Below, one piece after another: positions 30,134 to 38,899 of a stretch of DNA of 64,000 nt. The notes below the pieces were generated by a model. The model saw only the letters and a list, made by a program, of their open reading frames with translations, had not been told where the DNA came from and did not search any database. The position numbers and the translations under genes were made by a program. Positions within the stretch are counted from its first letter, which is position 1; each line of letters opens with the position of its first letter. The stretch is taken from assembly GCA_051208035.1 (NCBI GenBank), contig JBPJFZ010000010.1:62001-126000 (forward strand), written 5' to 3'. This DNA is from JACKOB01 sp024234575. GTDB lineage: Bacteria; Pseudomonadota; Gammaproteobacteria; Pseudomonadales; Oleiphilaceae.

Positions 30134-32416
30134 TTAACTGTCAGCCGACCTGCCAGGCCTGAGATACTTTGTCAAATCCGCCTCTTTAAAGGCTAAATCA
30201 AGGGTACTTTTAATGACCTGAGGTGAATCCAGTTCAATCACTTTGTTCAATAAGTTACTGGCCCACTCCATCGATACATTTCTGATGACTGATTTCACTT
30301 TAGGCAGGTTCGCCGCATTCATCGACAAGGCATCGTAGCCCATCGCCAGTAAAAGTATCGCGCCACAAGGGTCACCTGCCAGCTCTCCGCATATGCTGAC
30401 CTGACGCCCGGCTTTATGAGCTTCAATCGCAACCGTCCACAATGCATTTAGCACAGCCGGATGAAACGAGTGATAAAGCCCCGCCACTCGTGGATTGTTT
30501 CGATCCACTGCCAACAGATACTGGGTCAGATCATTCGATCCTACAGACAGAAAATCGACGCGCTCGGCAAGTGCTCTGGTTTGATAGACAGCGGCTGGTA
30601 CCTCAACCATCACGCCTACTTGTGGCATTTTGATGTCGAAGCCTTCTTCACGGACTTCATGGTACACGCGGTAGATAAGGTGTAGCGCCTCTTCCACTTC
30701 AGAGATGTTACTGATCATCGGCAGCATAATGCGCAAATTGTTTAGACCTTCACTGGCCTTCAGCATGGCACGCACCTGTACCAGAAAAATTTCCGGGTGA
30801 TCAAGCGTCACACGAATACCACGCCATCCCAGAAACGGATTTTCTTCATTGATGGGAAAATACGACAGTGATTTATCACCGCCGATATCAAGAGTCCGCA
30901 TCGTGACATGGCTCGGAGCAAAAGCTTCGAGCTGCTCACGGTAACACTCTCGCTGCTCTTGCTCGCTGGGAAACCGCTCATTAATCATAAACGGAACTTC
31001 CGTACGATAAAGCCCGACACCTTCCGCACCATGATTGAGTGAGCGGACAATGTCTGTCATTAAGCCGGTATTCACCCACAATGAAACGCGATGTCCGTCA
31101 GTTGTGATGCTTGGCTCATTCTTTAGCGCTTCAAGCCCCTTGTCCTGAGCTTTTTCATCCTCGATGATAGCCTTGTAAAAGGCTTGCAGTTCATTTGAAG
31201 GTGAAGCATAAATCTGACCGTTATAGCCATCAACAATTAAAGAGCGGCCATTTAGCTGAGCGACAGGGATATCCACCGCCCCCATTACCGTTGGCACCCC
31301 CATCGCACGAGCCAAGATAGCCACATGAGAGTTGCCCGAGCCTTTGACAGACACCAACCCTGCCAGCTTGCCTTTCGTCACCTCCCCTAGCATTGCCGGG
31401 GTTAGCTCTTCACTGATCAGTACCGTGTTATCCGGATAATCTACCTGCTTTTCAACTTTCTCCTGCATATAGGCAAGCACGCGCCGCCCAAGATCTTTGA
31501 TGTCTACAGCCCGCTCGCGCAGGTATACATCGCCAATCATCTCGAAGTGACGAACATACTCCATGGTCACATCGCGTAAAGCACCCTGAGCCCAGTTACC
31601 AGCTTTAATGCGGTTAATAACCTCGCCAGACAACGCGTTATCATCGAGCATACGCAAATAAACATCGAATAAAGCACGCTCTTCAGGGCGAAGCTGTTGC
31701 TCAAGATTGAGGCCGACACGCCGAATATCGCTACGAACACAATTAATTGCATCTTCAAAAAGCGCAATTTCGTGATCAATATCCTGCGCTACCTTATCAG
31801 GAACGGACTGCAAATTTGCGGGAGGAAAAATAACGAAACTGGTACCAATTGCTACACCTGGGGCGCCCGGCACCCCCTTGAAACATACATCTTTGGCAAG
31901 CTTACCAGTGAGGCCATGCCCGCCGATAACACCAGTCGCCTCACTGTGAGCAATTACACCGGCAAGCTGCGCAGAAATGGTCACCAGGAATGCTTCTTCC
32001 CCCTCATCGAAGCAGCGGCTGCTCTTTTGCTGCTGCACAACAATGACACCCAGCACCTTGCGATGATGAATAATAGGCACACCCAGAAACGACTGATAAC
32101 GTTCTTCGCCTGTTTCAGGAAAATAGCGATAGCGAGGATGAGCGGTAGCATTTTCAAGGTTGATCGGCTCTTCTCTTACACCAACCAGTCCGACCAGACC
32201 TTCCGAGTGTCCCAAACTCACCACACCAATGGCAGATTTGTTGAGGCCTTCTGTCGCCATCAATAAATAACGATTGGTTTCAGGATCGACCAGGTAGACA
32301 GAGCAAACCTCTGTATCCATGGCTTCCTGAACACGCGTGACAATAATATCCAACGCCTCGCGCAGGTCCCGGGCGGTATTGACCTTTTGAACGATGCTAC
32401 GCAATACACTAAGCAT
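30134..32416 (-). CDS. ptsP: Nitrogen phosphotransferase system enzyme I (PtsP, EI-Ntr)
   Basis: A 760-residue PEP-dependent protein kinase that starts the PTS-Ntr phosphorelay (PtsP to NPr to EIIA-Ntr). It has an N-terminal GAF domain (about residues 15-150), then the PEP-utilising enzyme N-terminal domain, the phosphohistidine domain with His364 in GSGNSHVAILARAMG, and the C-terminal PEP-binding TIM barrel (VGVMVEVPAAVYQ, FLSVGSNDLTQYLLAVDRNN). It starts 3 bases after the rppH stop, so rppH-ptsP is an operon, the same arrangement as in other gammaproteobacteria. Confidence 0.96.
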   Translation of the reverse strand: MLSVLRSIVQKVNTARDLREALDIIVTRVQEAMDTEVCSVYLVDPETNRYLLMATEGLNKSAIGVVSLGHSEGLVGLVGVREEPINLENATAHPRYRYFPETGEERYQSFLGVPIIHHRKVLGVIVVQQQKSSRCFDEGEEAFLVTISAQLAGVIAHSEATGVIGGHGLTGKLAKDVCFKGVPGAPGVAIGTSFVIFPPANLQSVPDKVAQDIDHEIALFEDAINCVRSDIRRVGLNLEQQLRPEERALFDVYLRMLDDNALSGEVINRIKAGNWAQGALRDVTMEYVRHFEMIGDVYLRERAVDIKDLGRRVLAYMQEKVEKQVDYPDNTVLISEELTPAMLGEVTKGKLAGLVSVKGSGNSHVAILARAMGVPTVMGAVDIPVAQLNGRSLIVDGYNGQIYASPSNELQAFYKAIIEDEKAQDKGLEALKNEPSITTDGHRVSLWVNTGLMTDIVRSLNHGAEGVGLYRTEVPFMINERFPSEQEQRECYREQLEAFAPSHVTMRTLDIGGDKSLSYFPINEENPFLGWRGIRVTLDHPEIFLVQVRAMLKASEGLNNLRIMLPMISNISEVEEALHLIYRVYHEVREEGFDIKMPQVGVMVEVPAAVYQTRALAERVDFLSVGSNDLTQYLLAVDRNNPRVAGLYHSFHPAVLNALWTVAIEAHKAGRQVSICGELAGDPCGAILLLAMGYDALSMNAANLPKVKSVIRNVSMEWASNLLNKVIELDSPQVIKSTLDLAFKEADLTKYLRPGRSADS

Positions 32417-32419
32417 TCA

Positions 32420-32917
32420 TTACCGTCTCGACTCTCGATCACTGGACTGAAAAAGCCTGGGAGCAAGCTCTTTCAGTGCTCTTCTATAAACTTCACGCTT
32501 GAAGGCAACAACCTGACCAAGCGGATACCAATAGCTCACCCACTGCCAGCCATCGAACTCGGGGGTATCACTATGTGTCATTGACACTTTTGTATCGGAG
32601 GTGACCATACGCAACAAAAACCACTTCTGTTTTTGTCCCACACAAACCGGATACGAGTGATATCGGATCATCTTCTTGGGTAGCCGGTATCGCAACCAGC
32701 CACGTGTGCAGGCAACCACCTCCACATCTCGCGGACCTAGGCCGACCTCTTCCTTAAGTTCACGGTACAGCGCCTGCTCTGGGGTTTCATCTTGTTTGAT
32801 GCCACCCTGGGGAAACTGCCAAGAATTTTGCCCGATGCGTCGGGCCCATAATAACTCGTTATTCGGATTTGCCAGTATGATCCCGACATTCGGTCTAAAA
32901 CCGTCGGTATCTATCAC
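32420..32917 (-). CDS. rppH: RNA pyrophosphohydrolase
   Basis: A Nudix hydrolase that removes pyrophosphate from the 5' end of mRNA and so starts RNase E-dependent decay. The protein is 165 residues. The Nudix box reads GGIKQDETPEQALYRELKEE, followed by VGL, and the segment SWQFPQGGI is diagnostic of RppH. I take the GTG at 32917 (VIDTDGFRPNVGIIL) as the start because it has AGGG at good spacing and matches the E. coli N terminus; the open frame continues 21 codons upstream without family similarity. ptsP follows directly. Confidence 0.95.
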   Translation of the reverse strand: MIDTDGFRPNVGIILANPNNELLWARRIGQNSWQFPQGGIKQDETPEQALYRELKEEVGLGPRDVEVVACTRGWLRYRLPKKMIRYHSYPVCVGQKQKWFLLRMVTSDTKVSMTHSDTPEFDGWQWVSYWYPLGQVVAFKREVYRRALKELAPRLFQSSDRESRR

Positions 32918-33111
32918 TGCAACACCCTTATATATAATTTTAGTTAACCCAATTCTTCCAAAAAAAAAGGAATTGAGCAAACATCAGTTTTCTGCCGGAT
33001 ATATTCAGTCCAAAATGCCAGAAAACATAGACTTTTAAATAGATTACCTAATAATAGTTCAAATTCTTTACTTTAACCTTCCGGAATAAAAAGTACTTTG
33101 GAGATAATCTC

Positions 33112-33771
33112 GTGGCATTAGCCATATTCGACTTAGATAACACTCTTTTAGCTGGCGATAGCGATCATGCCTGGGGTCAATTCCTTGTTGACGAAGGCGT
33201 TGTCGATTCTACTCAATTTAAAAAGGCGAATGACCAGTTCTACCAGGATTACCTGAATGGCAGTCTGGACATGCAGAAATACCTCGAGTTTTCGCTGGCA
33301 CCATTAGCCTGTCACCCACTTGAAGAGCTATTGACTCTGCGGCAGCGCTTTATTGACACGCGCATCAAGCCATTAATTCTTGCCCAAGCTGAAGACTTAC
33401 TTGCCAAACACAGACATCAGGGTGATTACCTGATGATTATTACGGCAACCAATCGCTTTGTAACCGAACCAATCGCGGAACTATTCGCAGTTGACCACCT
33501 GATCGCAACAGATCCCGAATTCAGAAATGGCCGCTACACAGGAAGAATTACCGGTATACCCAGTTTTCAAGGGGGTAAGGTTACACGCCTGCAACACTGG
33601 CTGGAAAGCAACGAGCAAACACTGGAAGGGTCATATTTTTACAGCGATTCACATAACGATTTACCCTTACTTGAGCTTGTCACCACGCCAGTAGCCGTTG
33701 ATCCTGATAAAACACTGGCGGCAACCGCTAAAGACAAAGGCTGGACAATTCTTTCGTTAAGGAATAACTGA
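33112..33771 (+). CDS. HAD-IB family phosphatase (SerB-like)
   Basis: A 219-residue haloacid dehalogenase-type phosphatase. Motif I is FDLDNTLL with nucleophile Asp7 and acid/base Asp9. Motif II is IITATN, and motif III/IV is YSDSHNDLPLL. The cap is the alpha-helical type of subfamily IB, as in phosphoserine phosphatase. Start GTG at 33112 has GGAG eight bases upstream. A homologue occurs beside rppH-ptsP in Pseudomonas (annotated as HAD-IB or histidinol-phosphatase-like), here divergent from rppH. The stop overlaps the next start (TGATG), indicating coupling with the imelysin-like gene. The substrate cannot be named from sequence. Confidence 0.9.
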   Translation: MALAIFDLDNTLLAGDSDHAWGQFLVDEGVVDSTQFKKANDQFYQDYLNGSLDMQKYLEFSLAPLACHPLEELLTLRQRFIDTRIKPLILAQAEDLLAKHRHQGDYLMIITATNRFVTEPIAELFAVDHLIATDPEFRNGRYTGRITGIPSFQGGKVTRLQHWLESNEQTLEGSYFYSDSHNDLPLLELVTTPVAVDPDKTLAATAKDKGWTILSLRNN

Positions 33772-35036
33772 TGGGTCAACTCTACGGACAATACAAAACG
33801 CCCTCTATGATGCGCATTACGCCGTTTTGGCTGCTGCTGACCCTGCTCAGCGGCTGCTCCGATGAAAAAACTGCACCGGTCACCGCGGCCCATACAGACA
33901 CCACATCATCCCCAACGTCACCGCGAATCAGTGATGCTGGCAGCGGCACACTGGCACCAGCCGCGAGCAGCCTTATCGATATAAGCGCCAGCGCAGTGGG
34001 CCACTATTGTGAAGTTAGCGCAACGCTCATCACCGGTCTGGCAGATTTTAGCAGCCACCCAAGTGCCGAAGCATTGCTTGAGGCAAAGTCAGCCTGGCAA
34101 CAAACACATGAATCGCTGATGAGAATCAGCTACTTGGAGTACCTGCCCATTGATCACCCGGTACTGGATCACATCCCGGTGGTTAGTGCACCTGATCAGG
34201 AATCCGGAAAAAAGCCCGTCGAAACAGCCAGTCAACGATTGCGCATCTGGCAAGTATTAGATCAAACACCTTTACTTGGTGGTTATCTCGACTATGTGCA
34301 ACAGTATCCGTTTTCTGGCATTGTTAATTCCGAAATTGATATTACCGAACAAACCCTGCGGGTTGAGTTTCAGTTTTCTGACGACATGTATGTCACCACC
34401 GGATTTCATGCGGCAGAATTTATGCTGTGGGGTGAAGACGGCAAACGCACCGTCGCAGACTTTTTGACGGCTCAAGAAAAAACAGAAGATCACAACCAGC
34501 GCGCTGGCCGACGGCTAGGTCTGATTAAAGCGATTAACGAAGCATTAAAAACTGACACAGAAAAGCTGTGCACTGCATGGTCCGAATCCCCGACTTACTA
34601 CATGAGCAAGATTCGTCAATATGGCCATTTACAGCAACTGGAAATCGTCTTACAAACAATGAAAGGTGCACTGCAGCTAACTATCGCTGCCGAACTACAA
34701 CATTATGCCGCCGGGGCATCCAGCGATTACCACTCATCATATAGCGGCAATAGCATGAATGACCTGAAAGCTGCATATTACTCCATCAATAAAATTTTAC
34801 AGGAGCAACCACTGCACAGTACGTTTGCCGAAAGTATGCAATCCAACACCGAGTCATCTCAGACCATGGAGACACTTTCACTGCAGTTAAAGGACGTTAT
34901 TGATCGCTTAACGCAAGGCACCGAAAAAGATGGCACAGATCAACCAGAAAAGAACGATATTGCACAAGCGGAAAAAGGGCTGGAATTAATTAACGAAATG
35001 GTGATGCGTATCGACACCATCATCGACACGCATTAA
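33771..35036 (+). CDS. Imelysin-like (M75) lipoprotein
   Basis: A 421-residue predicted lipoprotein with lipobox LSGC (Cys29), a Thr/Ser/Ala-rich linker and an imelysin-family all-helical domain. The family GxHxxE-type motif appears as GFHAAEFMLWGEDG (Gly211, His213, Glu216). Imelysin-like proteins are periplasmic or outer-membrane factors linked to iron or heme uptake; none is established as a protease in this form. The ATG at 33771 overlaps the HAD stop and has AAGGA, so I use it; ATG 33807 or 33810, closer to the hydrophobic core of the signal, is possible but lacks a binding site. The usual imelysin partners (thiol oxidoreductase-like and second imelysin genes) are not nearby. Confidence 0.83.
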   Translation: MGQLYGQYKTPSMMRITPFWLLLTLLSGCSDEKTAPVTAAHTDTTSSPTSPRISDAGSGTLAPAASSLIDISASAVGHYCEVSATLITGLADFSSHPSAEALLEAKSAWQQTHESLMRISYLEYLPIDHPVLDHIPVVSAPDQESGKKPVETASQRLRIWQVLDQTPLLGGYLDYVQQYPFSGIVNSEIDITEQTLRVEFQFSDDMYVTTGFHAAEFMLWGEDGKRTVADFLTAQEKTEDHNQRAGRRLGLIKAINEALKTDTEKLCTAWSESPTYYMSKIRQYGHLQQLEIVLQTMKGALQLTIAAELQHYAAGASSDYHSSYSGNSMNDLKAAYYSINKILQEQPLHSTFAESMQSNTESSQTMETLSLQLKDVIDRLTQGTEKDGTDQPEKNDIAQAEKGLELINEMVMRIDTIIDTH

Positions 35037-35112
35037 TGGTCCATCTCATACACTAACGCAGGAAACCTGCCACACTATCAACAAGATCTGCTGACAGCTC
35101 TGCAGGTGAAAA

Positions 35113-36303
35113 CTACCAGGGCAACATAGATCTTACGAAAATCGCCTTCAGGTAACTGGTCTCAGGCACTGCCGGCAGGACAGGATGATCTGCCCCTTGC
35201 GCACCAACTTCTAACACCTGCATGTTGCGATCAACGTGACGCCCGGCAGATCGAACAATATCGACCAGTTTTTCGGTGCTTAAATGCATCGAGCAAGAGG
35301 CCGATACCAGAATTCCATCATGCTCCAGTAATCGCAGTGCCTGTTGATTGAGGCGCGAATAGGCCTGCTCGCCACTTTTAAGATCCTTGCGTCGTGGAAT
35401 AAATGCTGGTGGATCTGCGATAACAACGTCGAATCGCTGCTCAGAATCGAGCATCGTCTTTAACACATTAAACACATCACCTTGTATGGTTTGAACTTTT
35501 TCCTGCACACCATTAAGCGCTGCATTTTTCATCAACATGTTTAACGCAAGTTCTGAGCTGTCGACGGCAACAACGCTTTCGGCACCAAAACAGGCAGCCT
35601 GCACACCCCAGCCACCAGCATAACTAAACAGGTCAAGTACCCGCTTGCCCTTAACGTAGTCTTTTAAACGGGCGCGATTTAAACGGTGATCATAGAACCA
35701 ACCTGTCTTCTGTCCACCGGTGGTCGGCACTTGAAATTTTACGCCATTTTCAGTTAGAGAGAGCCATTCCCCCGGATCTCCGTGAACGACTTCGACATAG
35801 CTTGAGAGCCCTTCGCTTTCGCGCATTTTTCCATCGTTCTTAAAAATGACAGCGTCAGGCTTCACCACTTTCAGTAATGCTGCTAATACGATGTCTTTGT
35901 GTAGCTCCATGCCAGCGGTGGAGATCTGCACCACACAGGTACCACCGAAACGATCAATCACCAACCCCGGCAAACCATCGCTATCTCCATAAACCAGTCG
36001 ATAGCTTTGATCACTAAAGGCCCGCTCGCGTAAATCCAATGCGGCGGTAATGCGGTCGATTAAAAAGTTTTTGGATAGCCCTACCTTCTTGTTTCTTGAA
36101 AAAACACGTGCACAGATCAGTGCATGAGGGTTAACCATTGCCACACCCAGAAACTTGCCTTGCGCAGACTCTATGTGCACAACTTCACCAGCAGTAAAAT
36201 CTACCAAAGGTGTCGATTTTATGTCGACTTCATTGCTGAATATCCATACATGCCCTGAACGTAAACGCCGGTCGGCCTGTCCTCTTAACTTTAGTACTTT
36301 CAT
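35113..36303 (-). CDS. rlmI: 23S rRNA m5C1962 methyltransferase
   Basis: A 396-residue SAM-dependent methyltransferase of the RlmI family. It has an N-terminal PUA RNA-binding domain (RSGHVWIFSNEVD to about residue 75), an EEHEE-type central domain and a Rossmann methyltransferase domain with motif I LDLFSYAGGWGVQAA, VAVDSSELAL and motif IV ADPPAF; the second Cys-containing motif is SASCSMHL. It methylates C1962 of 23S rRNA in E. coli. The ATG is canonical (MKVLKLRGQADRRL). It converges with the imelysin-like gene and appears to be monocistronic. Confidence 0.92.
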   Translation of the reverse strand: MKVLKLRGQADRRLRSGHVWIFSNEVDIKSTPLVDFTAGEVVHIESAQGKFLGVAMVNPHALICARVFSRNKKVGLSKNFLIDRITAALDLRERAFSDQSYRLVYGDSDGLPGLVIDRFGGTCVVQISTAGMELHKDIVLAALLKVVKPDAVIFKNDGKMRESEGLSSYVEVVHGDPGEWLSLTENGVKFQVPTTGGQKTGWFYDHRLNRARLKDYVKGKRVLDLFSYAGGWGVQAACFGAESVVAVDSSELALNMLMKNAALNGVQEKVQTIQGDVFNVLKTMLDSEQRFDVVIADPPAFIPRRKDLKSGEQAYSRLNQQALRLLEHDGILVSASCSMHLSTEKLVDIVRSAGRHVDRNMQVLEVGAQGADHPVLPAVPETSYLKAIFVRSMLPW

Positions 36304-36503
36304 AGGCTATAGATAATCCTGTGGCTGAATAGAGAGCGCATTATAGCAACGAATGACAGCCTCAGATAGAACACATAACTGTACAAACCTGCAATTACTG
36401 TGGCAAAGCTGGCAGCTTAAATTACAATTAGTAGCAGATAGTTCACTTGGCAATCATACCAATAGGTTTATCGTCTATTCCCAGCAAAAGGAGTCAGCCA
36501 TCA

Positions 36504-37364
36504 GTGACGGAACTAACAGCAGAGCAAATCAAGAATATTCTGCAGGGAATTAAGATTCCGCCGCAACCGCAAATTCTGGTAGATCTGCAGATGGAGCAGG
36601 TCATGCCTGACCCGGATATGCGGCAAATCGCCCGGCTCATCAGCCAGGATGTGGGCTTGTCCGGGACGATGCTTAAGTTTGTCAATTCGCGCTTTTTCGG
36701 ATTAACGAACAAAATCACCTCTATTGAACAGGCAGTTTCATTACTGGGATTAAACAGTGTCATTAATATCCTCAACGGACTATCGATTAAGGGGGAAATG
36801 ACTGACGAAGCCATTGTGAACATGACCCGTTTTTGGGACACCGCCAATGATATCGCCATGGTGTCGGCAACGGTTGCCAAACAAATCGGTTATCACAGCC
36901 CGGATGCCGCCTATTCGCTTGGACTATTTCACAACGCTGGTATCCCGCTAATGCTGAGCCGGTTTCCAAATTACAATGAAATAACTCAGCAGGCTTATGC
37001 CACCCCCTACGAGAGAATCATTGACACTGAGAACAGAGCGTTCAACACCAATCACGCTGTTGTAGGATACTACACCGCAAAATCCTGGAATTTACCCCGT
37101 ACCATTTGTGAAGTCATCGCTGAACATCACAATGCCACCTCGATTTTTGCTAATAAAGAAAGCAAGAACAACGACAAAAAGACTCTGCTGGCAATACTGA
37201 AAATCGCCGAACACATTTGCGGTAACTATCGGGTGCTGGGGCAGCAAACGGTCGATCACGAATGGGAAGAGGCGGAATCAGACATTCTTGAACATGTGGG
37301 CCTGACGACCATTGATATTGATGATATGAAAGAAAATTTTGGCGAACTGGGTGTTGCAGTTTAA
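36504..37364 (+). CDS. HDOD domain protein
   Basis: A 286-residue protein consisting mainly of one HDOD domain (about residues 15-215), a non-catalytic relative of HD phosphohydrolases often found in signalling proteins. Seen are PPQPQILVDLQ at the start, ISQDVGLSGTMLKFVNSRFFGL, ITSIEQAVSLLGLNSV and LFHNAGIPLML. No receiver, GGDEF or EAL domain is attached. The GTG at 36504 is preceded by AAGGAG, which is far better than the upstream TTG at 36447. It is divergent from rlmI and has its own terminator. Its role is unknown; regulation of motility, biofilm or DNA repair has been reported for other HDOD proteins. Confidence 0.87.
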   Translation: MTELTAEQIKNILQGIKIPPQPQILVDLQMEQVMPDPDMRQIARLISQDVGLSGTMLKFVNSRFFGLTNKITSIEQAVSLLGLNSVINILNGLSIKGEMTDEAIVNMTRFWDTANDIAMVSATVAKQIGYHSPDAAYSLGLFHNAGIPLMLSRFPNYNEITQQAYATPYERIIDTENRAFNTNHAVVGYYTAKSWNLPRTICEVIAEHHNATSIFANKESKNNDKKTLLAILKIAEHICGNYRVLGQQTVDHEWEEAESDILEHVGLTTIDIDDMKENFGELGVAV

Positions 37365-37380
37365 AAAGTTTAGCAGTATT

Positions 37381-37408
37381 AAAAAACGGAGCGCGAGGCT
37401 CCGTTTTT
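37381..37408. terminator. Terminator between the HDOD gene and gcvPB
   Basis: A 7-bp stem ACGGAGC/GCTCCGT, 5-base loop, flanked by A on the left and T on the right (six A, five T). It can serve both converging genes. Confidence 0.9.
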
Positions 37409-37437
37409 CATTGTCCATCCAGCACAGCTAGCAACCG

Positions 37438-38898
37438 TTAGGTGCGGCGATAAGCCAAGTCTAACTCTCTTGCAGCCTTCACATCATCCAGCCTGCGCAC
37501 AGGTAGCGTGTATGGCGCGCCTTGCACCAACTCTGGCGTATTACGGGCTTCTTCCAGAATCTGCGTCATTGCTTTCACAAAGCCTTCAAGCTCGTCAATC
37601 GACTCTGTCTCTGTGGGCTCAATCAATAAGCACTCGGGCACCAGCAGTGGAAAGTACGTTGTCGGAGCATGATAACCGTAATCGAGTAACCGCTTGGCAA
37701 AATCCATTGCGGTCACATGGTTGTTTTTCGCCTGCGGAGACATGGTCACAATAAATTCGTGCGTTGCCCGACGCTTGGGATAGGCCAGTTTAAAGCCCGC
37801 ATTTTGCATCAGCTTCGCCATATAGTTCGAGCTTAATGTGGAATACTCACCTACTCGCTTCAAACCATCACGCCCCAACAACAGCGCGTAGGCGTAAGCC
37901 CGCAGAATAATACCGGCATTACCCATAAAGGCAGACATAGGACCAATCGTTTCTGGCAAAGCTTCTTCATCTAACCAGCAAAAACTGGCTTCGCCACCCG
38001 CATCTTCTTTACCTGCAATCGGCGTTGGCAAATAAGGCAAAAGACGCTTACCCACTGCCACAGGGCCAGAGCCAGGACCACCGCCGCCGTGGGGGGTGGC
38101 AAATGTCTTATGCAGGTTCATGTGTAAAACGTCGAAGCCCATATCGCCGGGACGCACCTTACCCAATATGGCGTTAAGGTTCGCGCCGTCGTAGTAGAGC
38201 AGGCCACCGGCGGTATGAACGATTTTGGCGATCTCTTCAATCTGACGCTCAAAAACGCCGCAGGTCGATGGGTTTGTCATCATTATTCCGGCGGTATGCG
38301 GGCCAACAGCCGCACGTAATGCGTCGATATCAACATCACCTTCATCGTTGACCGGTATTTCTTTCACCGAGTAACCACACATTACCGCGGTCGCCGGGTT
38401 GGTTCCATGAGCCGCTTCCGGTACTAAAATCTCGCGGCGGCCATGATCGCCACGTTTCTCGTGGTAGGCTTTAATCATCGCCACACCGGCAAACTCACCT
38501 TGTGCACCCGCCATGGGTGCCAACGAAACCCCTGCCATGCCGGTTACTTCCTTGAGAATCTCCTGCAGGTCATACACACAGGAGAGATAACCCTGACTGA
38601 ATGATTCAGGTGCTAGCGGGTGGCGCGACAAAAATCCCGGCTGAAAGGCTGCGCGGTGAGCCCCTCTAGGGTTGTACTTCATCGTACAGCTACCCAGCGG
38701 ATAGAACTGGGTATCAATCGAAAAATTCTTGCGGGAAAGATTCGAATAATGCCTCACAACCTGCAGCTCAGAGACTTCAGGTAATCCCGGTGCTTGCTTA
38801 CGGCGAAACTTCTCAGGAATCACGCTTTCTGCCGCACTTGCTTTGGGTGATTGGGCGGCTGCAGCGCGCCCCGGATGACCTCGTTCAAAAATCAGCAT
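37438..38898 (-). CDS. gcvPB: Glycine dehydrogenase (decarboxylating) subunit 2
   Basis: The PLP-binding C-terminal half of the glycine cleavage P protein, 486 residues. The Schiff-base lysine is Lys264 in MNLHKTFATPHGGGGPG. P protein decarboxylates glycine and passes the aminomethyl group to lipoylated GcvH. The start at 38898 (MLIFERGHPGRAAA) has GGAGG seven bases upstream. There is one base between the gcvPA stop and this ATG, so translation is probably coupled. In E. coli and Pseudomonas GcvP is a single polypeptide of about 955 residues; the split form here is typical of Firmicutes and some gammaproteobacteria. Confidence 0.96.
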   Translation of the reverse strand: MLIFERGHPGRAAAAQSPKASAAESVIPEKFRRKQAPGLPEVSELQVVRHYSNLSRKNFSIDTQFYPLGSCTMKYNPRGAHRAAFQPGFLSRHPLAPESFSQGYLSCVYDLQEILKEVTGMAGVSLAPMAGAQGEFAGVAMIKAYHEKRGDHGRREILVPEAAHGTNPATAVMCGYSVKEIPVNDEGDVDIDALRAAVGPHTAGIMMTNPSTCGVFERQIEEIAKIVHTAGGLLYYDGANLNAILGKVRPGDMGFDVLHMNLHKTFATPHGGGGPGSGPVAVGKRLLPYLPTPIAGKEDAGGEASFCWLDEEALPETIGPMSAFMGNAGIILRAYAYALLLGRDGLKRVGEYSTLSSNYMAKLMQNAGFKLAYPKRRATHEFIVTMSPQAKNNHVTAMDFAKRLLDYGYHAPTTYFPLLVPECLLIEPTETESIDELEGFVKAMTQILEEARNTPELVQGAPYTLPVRRLDDVKAARELDLAYRRT

Positions 38899-38899
38899 G

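Noticed and set aside
31697..32266. 189-codon frame antisense to ptsP
   Set aside because: It is a shadow of the conserved ptsP gene with no recognisable domain.
35058..35070. GCAGG-AAA-CCTGC hairpin between the imelysin-like gene and rlmI
   Set aside because: It is a 5-bp stem with a 3-base loop and no T-run; too weak to call a terminator.
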